A stretch of DNA of 64,000 bases from Luzula sylvatica (lineage: Eukaryota; Streptophyta; Magnoliopsida; Poales; Juncaceae): contig OX326961.1 of the NCBI GenBank assembly GCA_946800325.1, positions 52,929,793 through 52,993,792 of the forward strand, in the 5' to 3' direction. Below the pieces are notes generated by a model. It saw only the letters and a program-made list of their open reading frames with translations, was not told where the DNA came from and searched no databases. Below are positions 34,331 to 46,372 of the stretch, piece after piece; position 1 is the first letter of the stretch, and every line of letters starts with the position of its first letter. The translations under genes were made by a program, and so were the position numbers.

Positions 34331-36440
34331 AATAAATTTGGCTGAACTACCCTTGTAAATTTTAATTCTTTATTAATGAAATCTTCAATTGTGAGATCTA
34401 AAATCACTTCATGATATTATAAAAATGGTTAGCTGAAATAATCAAGAAAATTCACTTCAGGTTTGTAATTAACAAGAACAGTAAGTGTGTGCGCGTGGTT
34501 TTTTTCCTGACGATGTAACGGAGATTGGTTTGTTATGTAATTTATAATTATATTGTTACGTAATTTTAGGAGTTGAGAATTAACAAAATAAATATCAAGG
34601 GTTGTGTTGCATAGAGACGAGTATCGTATAAGATACGGATAATACGAGGGTATGACAATTTTCCAAAAAAATAGGAGATAAAATGATTTATATATTTAAT
34701 ATTATTTTAATAAAATTAATTATATATTTAAATAAATTATTAATAAAAAATCAAGATGTTATGTCATTTATTGGATATTTTATGAAAAATAATATGTGAA
34801 TTTTTTAATTTTTTTTGGGTAGTGAAAATATTAGATATTTTTTTATGTTGGACTAAAATAATAAAAAATGGAATCAGCCGCGTCGGATTCGTATCCGAAC
34901 CGTATCCTGCTTTATCGGAAAGTATATTCCGTTCAAAATTTAATATTAAAATAGTCCGATACATCATGTGACGTATCGGATACGTATCAATTTTGTATTT
35001 GTGTCTGATACAATCGGATCGTGTACAATTGTACAATTGGTTTTTTGAAGTACTCGCACAACATATAATGTAAGCTTCTCTAATATATCATGGGTCATGA
35101 CTTACAAGACGGATCGATATTTTCAAACGTCGTGATCTCGTAGATTTTTTCCCTAATCAATATTTCAATAATATATATTAAACATTTGATATTTATATGG
35201 TACTTCTAGTTTTGCAATTTTTTTCCAAGAAGATGATTAATTTACAATAATATAAACATCTAGATTTCGCACCTATATTTCATCTAGAAGCACACGTGGC
35301 ATATATGGCACCTATATTTCACACTTATATTTTTATGTGCAAATCTAGATAAAAAATCTAGGTGCTTATGATTAACGATTAATTTATGAGGCCCTCTATC
35401 TTGTCTCCATATTTCATCACCAAAATCGTGATGTGGTCATGCCTACATCACGATCAAATGAGAACTCATATAAAACCCAAATATCTCCCTCCTCAAGTTT
35501 ACTACCAATTAAAATATATCTTAATTAATTCTAATGTTATGTCATCTCAATTAAATATTAATTATCATCTCAATTAAATATTAATTATCATGTCATCTTA
35601 ATTAATTCTAATGCTATTAATTAATTTAAATTCATACATTTAAAATATAAATGAAATGTTAATTGCAACCTTCCTCAATTTAGTGTTTGGTTGCAAAATT
35701 TTAATTGCAACCTTCGTCAATTGAGTGGTTGGTTGCAAAATTGGATTCATAAATTAACATCACGACTTCACGAATTTGAGGAGGAAATGGAGGGACACAG
35801 AATAATTTGAGGAGGAAATGCAGGGACAGAGAATAATTAACATCATGACTCCATCACGAATTTGAGGAGGAAATGCAGAGGCAGAAAATAATTTTCCTTA
35901 ATTTATAGGGGGAGGTATATGAGCATGCAATCATAGCCATGAGCTAAAAGATAGGTGAAGCCTTAACGGTGCAGCAAGGTTCCTCGAGCCGTCATTCACC
36001 TCCTAGTGCCGGATGTCAGTGTCATCGTCGCCGTCACAAGTTGCTCCCAGGCGCCCTCCGTTGAGAGCTAGCAAACTTTTTTTTTCGTGAATAACCTCCG
36101 TGAAGAATCCTGAATAACCCGTGAATAATCCCTGTTTTAAGCATAGCGGGCCGGACTTCTTTAATAAACAGATCCAAAACCCGGATGCAATAAACCTGCT
36201 ACCTGCGCTTTTGTAACCGTTGCTGCTAATTGCTCTGGTATTTTTCGCAATTGCGTCGCTATTTTCGCAATCACCTCAATCATCAACTAAATTCTTGCAA
36301 TTTAAGTACATATGTTCATCACCATTTCATAAAATCTGCATTTATAGCATTTTTGCAAATATGCACATTTTGTTCAAGGCTGCTTTCGAGGTCATCTCTT
36401 TTTAGCTCTCACACACTTCCTAATTAAGAAACCAGCAACC
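34331..36440. other. Non-coding DNA with short internal repeats
   Basis: 34600-35020 carries scattered 'gatacg/cgtatcc' motifs typical of a decayed MITE. 35657-35750 has two copies of a phrase of about 45 bp ('gcaacctt...gttgcaaaatt'), and 35774-35895 has three copies of 'tttgaggaggaaatg'. No gene supported. Confidence 0.5.
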
Positions 36441-36456
36441 AAAAAACTCGTGAATC

Positions 36457-36663
36457 GCCAACTAGAGTTAGCCTAGTTGGTCACACCTCTTGGCTAGGGA
36501 GCGAGAGGTGTGGGGTTCGATTCCCGACGGGGACACTGAATTATAGATTAAAATGTTAAATAAATGAATAGAGTGTGTGGCCTACGGGTTTGTAATAAAA
36601 AAATAAAAAAAAAGAAGATTGTGTTTGGAAGGGGGACTTTGAGCCCTCTCCGAATTTACTCAA
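36457..36663 (+). mobile_element. tRNA-derived SINE (207 bp)
   Basis: RNA polymerase III boxes are visible: A box TTAGCCTAGTTGG (about 36468-36480) and B box GGTTCGATTCC (36514-36524). A tRNA-unrelated body and an A-rich stretch near 36592-36616 follow. The element is bounded by a 16-bp target duplication with one mismatch (36441-36456 and 36664-36679, ending gtgaatc), as expected for LINE-mediated retroposition. The A/B spacing is tRNA-like, but there is no acceptor stem, so it is not a tRNA gene. Confidence 0.85.
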
Positions 36664-37097
36664 AAAAAACTTGTGAATCAACCCAATATATCTCTGTTGG
36701 GAATTTCATGGAGCAATTAATGTTTCATGCATCTCTCCATTACTAACCACCCATCCAAACCAAATCACCCCCTCCTCTGAATCTCAACTCAATCCACATG
36801 TTTCTCTAATGAAGTTCATCTCTTCTTTGCTTGCAAATGTTGCAATCATATACATCACGGTTTCAAAATTTGAATTATTCTTCGGTACACCAAATTTTTT
36901 CTCTCATTTTGTGATAGATTTAATCTTGACCTTTCATTCCTATAAGGGTAATTTTGGAACATAAAAATTAACAGGTCACTTCTCAACCCTCCTTTCCTTT
37001 CTCAACCCGTCTCTTCTTCCCCTTGTCCATTTGTCTTCCCCCCGGCTTCCCCCCGGCTTCCCCATCCATTCTCCTGTGTTTTTCTCACTTTCTCCAT

Positions 37098-37125
37098 TTA
37101 GGGGCTGTTTGATACAAGGTATTTA
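37098..37125 (+). mobile_element. Candidate Harbinger terminal repeat
   Basis: TTA followed by GGGGCTGTTTGATACAAGG. PIF/Harbinger elements insert at TTA and commonly begin GGGSCTGTTTG. It lies 300 bp upstream of the Myb/SANT-like gene. No matching inverted end was found within the next few kilobases, so the element would be truncated. Confidence 0.4.
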
Positions 37126-37402
37126 ATGGGATTTTGCAAGACAAGAAACCAATTTCCTGGATAAGTTAGTTGTTTGTGTTTGATATGTTGGACAAAGACA
37201 GACATTGAGTTCCCATGTCCTTTTCCACCAGGTTATTGTCCCTCAAATAATGTCTCGCCAAAATTTCGGGAAAACACAAAAGTCACACTCTTTCTTTCCC
37301 CTCCCGCCAAGAACACTTCACCCTTTGTGCTTCTTCTCTCTCACTCGTTGAGAATCTTGCTTGCTTCTCTCTCAATTGTCGAGAAGCTTTTCTGATTTAA
37401 GG

Positions 37403-38680
37403 ATGACTCCTCCATCTCAGGTTTGTATTTTTCTTGGTTGATTTAAGGATTTTGGATCTAGGGTTTTCTGATTCATAATTTGGAGTTGGTTTCTTCAATT
37501 TCTTAGTTCTGGATCGCATACCATTATGTTTGATTTCTTGATTTAATCTTTCTTTACGGATTTGGAGTTGGTTTTTTCAATTTGGAGTTGGTTTCAGGAC
37601 CCATTTGGAGTTGATTAAAATAAATGGTCAAAATCATATGGTTCAGGACCCATTTGGAGTTGGTTTCTTCAATTTTTACACTTATTTTTTTTACGCAACA
37701 TGGTCCAGGACCCATTAATTGATAATAATCAAATCATTCTTGTTTTTATATGGAACGTCAATTGACATTTCTCTTAAGTTATATGATCAAAGTGCTCTGG
37801 ATCCTTGATTTGATTTAGGACCATTTATTCTTGTCTCTTAATTCTTCATTTAGGACTTCATCTGATCCTTGGTTCATGGTTCAGGACCCTTAATTCTTGA
37901 TATTATTCCATCGTTGAACTAACCCAAGCTTTAGTTTTTTCATAACACATGAATTGATCCTTTATTCATAACTTTTAATTTGGATCCTTAATTTTGTAGA
38001 ATTAACCAATAATCATTATTCTAGGAATCTGAAGCAACATCTCCGAATCGTAAAGGAAAAGCAACGGGAAAAAATCATAGTTGGAGTCCATCAGAAAGTG
38101 ATTTTCTCGTCAAATTTTTAGCAGAAGAAGCTCGAAAGGGTAAGAAACCAGAGAAGGGGTTCAAAAGTACCACGTATAGAGCGGTAGCTCGTAAAATCAA
38201 TGACAAATATGAGAAGGACTTCGCCGAAACCCACGTCGTTAATCATATGAAAACTATTAAAAGAAAGTGGAAATTAATTCAACAGTTGAAGTCAATGAGT
38301 GGAACTTCTTTTGACGAGGATACATATACAATTAAGTTAGGGGAAGAAGAATGTGAAACATATATTCAGGTGATTTAATTTTCACATGTTTTATTTAATC
38401 TCTTATAATTGAAACATAATAATTCAAACACTTGCAGGCGCATTCGAGTCACGGCCCATACCTCAACAAGCCGATGGCATATTATCCAGATTTGGAGATA
38501 ATTTGTAATAATGAGATGGCAACGGGTGCTTATGCTACTGCATTAAATTCCACGTCAAGGTCATTTAGTCGCATTCCTCCATCGCCTTGCTCGCCTGAAG
38601 ATCAGCAACCTAATTCATTTAATGTGATTCAAGAAGATGACGAGGTAGAATTAATGTTCCCACCCTCTTCAAGAAGATGA
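37403..38680 (+). CDS. Myb/SANT-like DNA-binding protein, three exons
   Basis: Exons 37403-37420 (MTPPSQ), 38025-38369 and 38438-38680 join in frame with GT-AG introns (CAG|GTTTG, CTAG|GAA, CAG|GTGA, GCAG|GCG) to give 201 residues. Residues about 18-90 form a Myb/SANT-like domain of the Myb_DNA-bind_3 type (HSWSPSESDFLVKFLAEEARKG ... TIKRKWKLI). Residues about 122-150 carry the usual partner block, AHSSHGPYLNKPMAYYPDLE followed by MATGAYA. Such proteins occur as plant nuclear regulators and as the DNA-binding ORF linked to Harbinger-type transposons. A CT-rich leader precedes the ATG. At the 3' end a 40-bp tandem duplication (about 38624-38700) sets the present stop. No transposase is adjacent. 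Confidence 0.75.
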
Positions 38681-38870
38681 CGAGGTAGAATTAATGTCAC
38701 CATGAAAAAAAATTCTTCCTGCAATAGTCTAGGGCCCACACCCTCATCATTCTTGCCTCTTGAGTCCCACCCTCTCCAAGGTTCCCCCCTCTCTCTGTTG
38801 AGACAACTCAAAAATTGAATTTCTTATTACTTGTGCAAGTTGACATATTTGTTTGAATCAATGTTATGCT

Positions 38871-39550
38871 TAGGGATGCCAACGGGGCGGGTCGGGTTCG
38901 GATAAGCCTTTCCCATACCCGAATTTGAAATTTCGGATATTATCCGAACCCGAATCCAAAATATCCGCGGATAAAAAAATATATCCGAACCCGAATCCGC
39001 AGGTAAATTCCTATCCGCGGGTATTACCCGTTACCCGAAAATATAATATATATATATTTTTTTAATGATGAAATTTTTTGATCCAGTAACAGTTACACTG
39101 TCCCCTACTCACACTGTCTCCTACCAAATAACAATTACACAATAACCAAAACCAAATTTTTTGATCCACTACACTCCACTGTCGTGGGGCACTGGGAAGG
39201 AGAAAGAGATTCTTCTCTCTCTGGCGGCTGGTGTGTACAATGTAGAGAGTATTTTTTGTTTATTGTACTTAGGGTTTGACTAAAGGGCAAATTTTAATGG
39301 TCATGATTTAATTCTCAACAAAAATGTAAGGTTAAATATGTAATTTTAGTTTCGGGTATTTTCGGGTAATTTTCGGGTACGGGTTCGGGTTACCCGCGGG
39401 GCGGGTAGTACTCCGCCCGTACCCGAACCCGGACCGGGTATTTTTTTTCGGTCAATACCCGACCCGCGGGTATTTTTTTCGGGTATTAGCCGACCCGTTC
39501 GGATCGGGTACCCACGGGTTCGGGTTTTACCCGACCCATTGACATCCCTA
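38871..39550. mobile_element. hAT MITE (680 bp) with GGGTACCCG arrays
   Basis: Termini TAGGGATGCCAACGGGGCGGG and the reverse complement of TAGGGATGTCAATGGGTCGGG, with an exact 8-bp duplication, gttatgct (38863-38870 and 39551-39558). Both arms are full of CCCGAA/GGGTACCCG motifs. The centre (39060-39340) is AT-rich and non-coding. Confidence 0.92.
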
Positions 39551-39744
39551 GTTATGCTGTAAGATTAATTCAGTTTAACACTACGAAAGGAGAGAATAAT
39601 TTGAATCGAGCTAAGAACCTAAGATAGTGCTAGAGAAGAAAAGGCAATTGTGTTATTTGATAAAAAAAAATGATGTACAAAATTGCATGCCCTAAAATGC
39701 TTTTATTGCATGCAAGCTGTAACATTATTGGGAGATTATATAGA

Positions 39745-41065
39745 CTAGGAGATTACCCGCGCTTCCTGACGGTTTTGTTTCATTTGATTTACCATACACA
39801 TAATATATATTTATGATTTTTCGGGATAAAATATAAGACTTTATAAAAATAAATATCATATTGATCAAGAAAGTTTGATTATGAAAAAATTATTATATTA
39901 TATTTGAATATGACACATTGCAAAATATTTATTTAGTATTTTAATACAACATATACAAAAAAGAATAAATATCACTATAAAATAAAAAAACAACATGCGT
40001 GGACATAAACAAAAATCGAACCCATATGATATTCTAAATTTTCATATTTAAAATTAAGAATAATAACATTGTAAAAATTTAAAAAAATTATTTGTGTCTG
40101 ATAATTTTTATGTTACATGTTTATTATTGAAAAATATTATATAAGTTAAAGAAATTATTTGTGTTTAGTAAATAAATATATTTCATTATTCTTTTTTTAG
40201 AGATTAACATGAAACTGTTTTAAGTAAAAATACAAATGTAACATACTTGTTTCAAAAATAATAATAATAATTAGGATGTGCAATTTTTTTCAATTACATG
40301 TTTCAAAATAATAATAATTAGGATTATAAGTCATTAATGTAATTATATTTTTTTCATATTTTTTTTTTGACATAATTGTTTTCATAATTTTATGTTAGAG
40401 AAAAGTATTGAATTTATGATAATAACATACTTAGTAGTATGTGCAATTTTTATCAATTATAGTTTTAAAAATAATAATTATTAGGATTACAAGTAATTAA
40501 TGTAATTATATTTATTTTTATATCTTTTTTTACATAATTGTTTTCATAATTTGAAGTTAGAGAAAAATATTAAATATATGATATGGATCTCAAAATAAAG
40601 ATAAAATTCAAGCGAATATATTTCTTAATTTTTTTAAATTATATTATGAAAATACTATCAATATTCGATGTATTTATGATATTATATATTAATTTATTAA
40701 TGTTAGATATTTAACTATTCACATTCTATTTGTATTCACAATTGATCATGTAACATATTGTGAAAAATTCAAAATCAAATACAATTGGTTCAACATGAAC
40801 CTAACAAATAATATTTTGACACGTCATCAGTGTAAGGTGATGTGGCCTTCTAAAATTGCTTAAAAGTAGGTGTAAAAAAAGGGACACATAAATATCTACA
40901 AATAAAACATAATCGCACAAAATCAAAAATTAATCTATGGTTCATATATTGCCACATATCATAATATAATGGTTGAAATAATTGTGATGATGTGGCATGA
41001 GTTGTGATGAGATGGCATAAGAAAATTGCATAAAGATGAATCCAAAATAAGGGGGTTGGTAAATT
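39745..41065 (-). mobile_element. Non-autonomous Helitron, copy B (about 1.32 kb)
   Basis: Related along its length to 28397-29743 in the same orientation. It ends on the minus strand in GGTAATCTCCTAG with host T at 39744. Its terminal hairpin is damaged (the plus strand reads gcgcttcctgacgg where copy A has gcgcttcgcggcgg). The 5' boundary is approximate. It lies head-to-head with copy C. Confidence 0.75.
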
Positions 41066-42381
41066 AAATATTCAAGGCAATATTGTGTATTTATATTTAT
41101 GTTTATCGTTCGGGTGTAGCCTAGTTTTGTGATTGTTTTTTACATGGTTGATTCAGGTTTTAGACTCGATATCAAAAAAGAAAAATTATACTTGTCCCCT
41201 CTAAAATCCTACATAAAGCTTGATGTGTTGGCAAAGAAATATTTAATACATTTAATAATAGCAAATTTTACATCTTAGGTTTACCATGATAAATCTAACT
41301 TATTTATTTTATTATATTTTAATTAAATTTCACACGTTTCACATGTGGTAAATGGAGCATTGGTCCATCCAAATAACTTTTTTTCATATTTGTAAAATTT
41401 GTATTTAATGACATATGAATGATTCTAATCAAGTACTATTAAAATGTAAAATTCATTCATTATGTGTGAAACGGTTGAATTTTTTTTTTCCTCATCCTAT
41501 ATAAGAGCACAACACAAAAATAATCATGATTCACCACCCTTATTTAATGCACATTGCCAACACATCAATCGAGGTGGGGGATTCTAAGGAGATGTCTATC
41601 ACCACTCATAAAAAAAATGCTGTATTATCCATTTGCTTCATATGTTTCACGAGAGAACCGAGAATATGGGTTAATTAATGAATGACATAGATTAGGGCCT
41701 TAATCGTCATTTAACATTTTTTTCATCTCCCAATAAATTAAAAGTTGGTGACTTTAATTCTTATTATAAAGATGTGATATACAACACCATACATATGACA
41801 TTAAATTATGACGAGAGTTAAAAAAATATAATTAAACAAAGATGCTTAAATTTTTTTTTTTTACGAACACGGCGAAAATTGTATGATAAACATAAAAATG
41901 TATATTCAAATTCAATAAAAAATATACATAATCGATATGGTAAATAAAAAAGACTTAAATAGTTAGATGTAAGATGTGTCATAGACACTTAATAAGGTAG
42001 ATTGGTATTCAAAAAGATTAAATAAATATTTAAACGTATATATCGATATAGATATAAAAAGGTATAATCAACATGTAAAAACTTATGCTGATATTCAATT
42101 ATAGTGATTTTATAAAAATAAAAAGATTTGATAATTGTATATCTCCAAAAACTATTTAATAATATCTAAATGTATATGGACAATAAAATTGTATATAAGC
42201 ATTGAAAACTATATATTTACATGAAAATAATTTATTTGAAATGAGAACAGTAGTTTTACAAAAAATAATATGTCATAGTAACGCTCAAAATAATATGTCA
42301 GGAACAAAAATGAAATATTGAAATTAAGAATGGATATACAAATATTACAATTAGTATTAAACTAAAATATACAAGTATTAC
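41066..42381. other. Spacer between inverted Helitrons
   Basis: AT-rich, non-coding and not shared between the Helitrons. 'tgattcaccacccttattta' near 41530 is a slightly richer patch. Nothing recognisable. Confidence 0.5.
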
Positions 42382-43682
42382 AATTTACCAACTCCCTTAT
42401 TTTGGACCCATCTTTATTGAATTTTCTCATGCCACCTCATCGGCACTCATGCCACATCATCACAATTATTTCAACCATTAGATTATGATATGTGACAATA
42501 TATGAACCATAGATTAATTTTTGATTTTGTGTGATTATCTTTTATTTGTAGATATTTATGTGTCCCTTATTATACACATACTTTTAACCAATTTTAGAAG
42601 GCCACATCATCTTACACGGATGACGTGTCAAAATATTATTTGCTAGGTTCATGTCGAACCAATTGTATTTGATTTTGAATTTTTTCACAATATGTTACAT
42701 GATCAATTGTGAATACAAATAGAATGTGAAGAGTTTAAATATCTAACATTAATAAATTAATATATAATATCATATATACATCAAATATTATTAGTATTTT
42801 CAAAATATAATTTTAAAAAATTAAGAAATATATGCGCTTGGATTTTTATCTTTATGTTGAGATCCATATTATCATATATTTAATATTTTCTCTAACATAA
42901 AATTATGAAAATAATTATGTAAAAAAAATATAAAAAAAAATATAATAACATGAATGACTTGTAAGCCTAATAATAATTATTTTTAAAATTATAATTGATA
43001 AAAATTGCACATACTACTAAGTATGTTATTATCATATTTCAATACTTTTCTCTAACATAAAATTATGAAAACAATTATGGTAAACAAAATATAATTACAT
43101 TAATGACTTATAATCCTAATTATTATTATTTTTAAACATATAATTGAAAAAAAATTGAACATCCTAATTATTATTATTATCAAAATAATTATGTTATATT
43201 TGTATTTTTACTTAAAATAATTTCAGTTTAATCTCTAAAAAAATAATGAAATATATTTATTTACTAAACACAAAATAATTTCTGTAACTTATATAATATT
43301 TTTCAATAATAAACATAAAACATAAAATTATCAGACACAAATAATTTTTTTAAACTTTTACAATGATATTATTCTTAATTTTAGATATGAAAATTTAGAA
43401 TATTATATGGTTTTGATTTTTGTTTATGTCCACGCAAGTTGTTTTATTATTTTATAGTGACATTTTTTTTGTATATGTTGTATTAAAATACTAAATAAAT
43501 ATTTCGCAATGTGTCATATTCAAAAATAAGATAATATTTTTTTCATAATCAAACTTCCTTAGTCAATATGATATTTATTTTTATAAATTCTTATATTTGA
43601 TCCCAAAAAATCATAACTATATATTATGTGGATGATAAATCGAATGAAACAAAACCGCCGCGAAGCGCGGGTAATCTCCTTG
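42382..43682 (+). mobile_element. Non-autonomous Helitron, copy C (about 1.3 kb)
   Basis: Plus-strand member of the same family. The hairpin CCGCG-AAG-CGCGG is intact at 43658-43670, followed by GGTAATCTCCTTG, where CTAG has mutated to CTTG. The 5' region (accaactcccttattttgga) matches copies A and B. It is an inverted repeat of copy B about 1.3 kb away. Confidence 0.75.
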
Positions 43683-44531
43683 TTAGTTTTAAAATTATAG
43701 TTTAAACTAAAATAAGACAAATCACTAATTTATCTTTATAACATATTCACTTTTATTCATTTTGTTTTCTTATATAATAGTTTTCACAAATTGAAATAGA
43801 GAAAAGGTTATGTATAGATTATTGTAATATGAATGTCAGAATAAGGAGAAAATCCAAATTAATATATTTAACGAAATTTTGAAAGTAAAGTTTTCAAATG
43901 TCTCATCATACAAAAAAATCGACAACTTTATATTCACATTATTGTTTTAGTCCATTTTTTAATTTAGAATTTACATATATTAATATTTTTTGGATTTTTT
44001 TTTTTGAGTTATATATTTTTTAGTAAATAATATCATAATTGGTTGAGTATGTTAATTAGTCTGTATTTTGCATTTGTATTTTTATTTGTATTCGATATTA
44101 TACGAACCGTATTAGAATTCGTACAATGTCCGAACCCTAGCCGTATCCGATTACACTCCTATTCATATACCAAGTTAATGACTCATGTTACTAAATTTTC
44201 TTACTTAATTTGTTAATAATAAATAAATTTTGTTAATATTTTATGAAACTAACTAAATGAACAATTATGAAATATAACTAATAATTGAATTCTTTTGGTC
44301 GAATCAAAGAAAATATCTTTTTATTCGTAAAACTTCAATGAATTTGGAAAATTATATTTTTAAAAATCTCAACTAATATATATGAAATCTGCTAATAAGG
44401 TATTCTACCAATGCCATAAAAAGTATTTTTAACAAAGAATAGATTTTTTTGCTTTTATAATTCAAAAAGGATTATGGCAATGCCATAATTATTTAAACAT
44501 GAAATACTAACTTTGAATATATACACACACG
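43683..44531. other. AT-rich non-coding DNA
   Basis: No gene. 44090-44160 carries degenerate 'cgaaccgtat' motifs resembling decayed MITE arms. Confidence 0.45.
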
Positions 44532-45200
44532 TAGGGCTGCAACTTTAGCTCGTGGCTCGTGGCTCGCTCGAGCTCGACTCGATAATAGTTCGATAATAGC
44601 TCGCTCGATATTAACTCGAAATTAAACGAGCCGAGCCGAGCTAGCTCGAACGCTTATTGAGCCGAGCTTGAGCCAGACTCAGCTCGCTCGTATTAAGCTC
44701 GAAATTTTTTTGAGCTCGATTTAAAAAATTAAATATTTTTATCATAATTAATTTACATTATATATATTATTTTAATTATAAAATTTTATAAAGAAATTTT
44801 TTATCTTCCTAATAATTCCAATTCGGATTACAACTTAGATCCTAAAAAAGAATTTTAACTAGGGGAGACAAATTAATAATACCAAGTTCAAATCCTATTT
44901 TTTTATGTTTTGTGTTGTGTATGTTTGATTTATTATTGTTATGTTTTAAGATATTTTAGTATTTAAAATATGTTATGTTTATTCGCGATTATTACAATTT
45001 TTTAATTAAAATTTAAGTTATTTTTTTAATTGAGCTACTGTTGAGCCGAGCCGAGCTAGCTCGAATTAAAACGAGCCGAGCTTGAGCTTGATTTTTCAGC
45101 TCGAACCATAATTCTAAACGAGCCGAGCCAGCTCGAATAAGTTCCGAGCCGAGCTTGAGCTTGGCACAGCTCGCTCGAGCTCGGCTCGTTTGCAGCCCTA
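44532..45200. mobile_element. hAT MITE (669 bp) with GAGCTCG arrays
   Basis: Termini TAGGGCTGCAAC and the reverse complement of TAGGGCTGCAAAC, with an exact 8-bp duplication, cacacacg (44524-44531 and 45201-45208). Arms are packed with GCTCGAGCTCGG/GAGCCGAGC motifs; the centre is AT-rich. It is non-coding; the 64-residue minus frame at 45013-45207 is simply the arm motif translated. Confidence 0.92.
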
Positions 45201-45208
45201 CACACACG

Positions 45209-46372
45209 TGCGATGTGTGTATTATAATTATGTTCTTTATTCTAATTAAGAATGCACGTTGAATATGATAATTATGTATTTCATTATATTAATTAAATAT
45301 ATATTTTTTAGTTCTAAACTTTCAGTGATGCATTTTAGTATATTTTTATTTAAATCTATAATATTTACTTTTAGAAAATAATATATTCTTGTTTAATATA
45401 GTTGCACTAATTTCGTAATATTCTCGTTTGGTATGATATGTTTTGGGAGATCAATAGAGTATCTATTTATTTAAACTTACTCACCACATTTACCCGAGCA
45501 GCACATTTACCCAACAGTTTAAACAGGGAAAAAGGAACATAATGGGTCCTACGCATAAAATAGTAATTAAGGTGACCTGACACTGAATGAGTATTATTAC
45601 TTTTTTACCCTCTCTTTCGATACGTTGATAAAACTATTAACCTGCTGAATAGAGATTTGTACCGTCTGAATAGAATTAGCCGGTTTTATGAATTAATCTG
45701 AAGCACTAATTTGAAATGAATGAACGGTTGAGAAAATTTTGGTGCATGGAAGAATTACTCTCAAAATTTATCATCATTCAGTGCAATTCAAAACAACGGA
45801 TCAGAGAATGAAGATTTCTCGAAATAAGTAATCCAGAACTGACGAGAGAGAGAGAGCATGAGTGCAAGAGAAGACATGCGATGGAGGAGAGGTGGCAACC
45901 ACGAAGAGAATAGTGAGGAGCCCATGAGAAACCACTACTAGTTCGAACTTCGAAGCAGAGAGAGGAAATGTTAAATTTAATGTTTTTTTAATAATTATAT
46001 TTTGTTTATTAGTCTAATATGTAATGCTTAATATGTGTCTTCATATGTATGTGTACGAGAGAAATATAACAAAATTATGTAAATTTTGTGTGTGTTGTGT
46101 GTCTCTTTTTCACAGAGAGAAAATACTACTCATCCTTGTCCACAATTCATGTGAAATAGACTAAGAAAAACTATTTCCTTTTATGTTCTCTTGAACCCTA
46201 GATATTTTCTCTCTCAAATCTTGTTCACTAATCCATCTAAAATACAAAACAAAATCAAACTAACTCCAACAGGAAAGAGAAAGTGGCTTGCAAGATAGAA
46301 CAAACAGAGACCTAACGTATGACAATACTTAATATTCTTTTATCAATTTTGGTCAAGCCGTTTGTAGGGAAT
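45209..46372. other. Non-coding DNA
   Basis: No supported coding region. A purine-rich patch (about 45835-45970) and ordinary AT-rich sequence. Confidence 0.45.

Noticed and set aside
36457..36530. A genuine tRNA gene
   Set aside because: A and B boxes are present, but no acceptor stem pairs, and the flanking 16-bp duplication shows a SINE.
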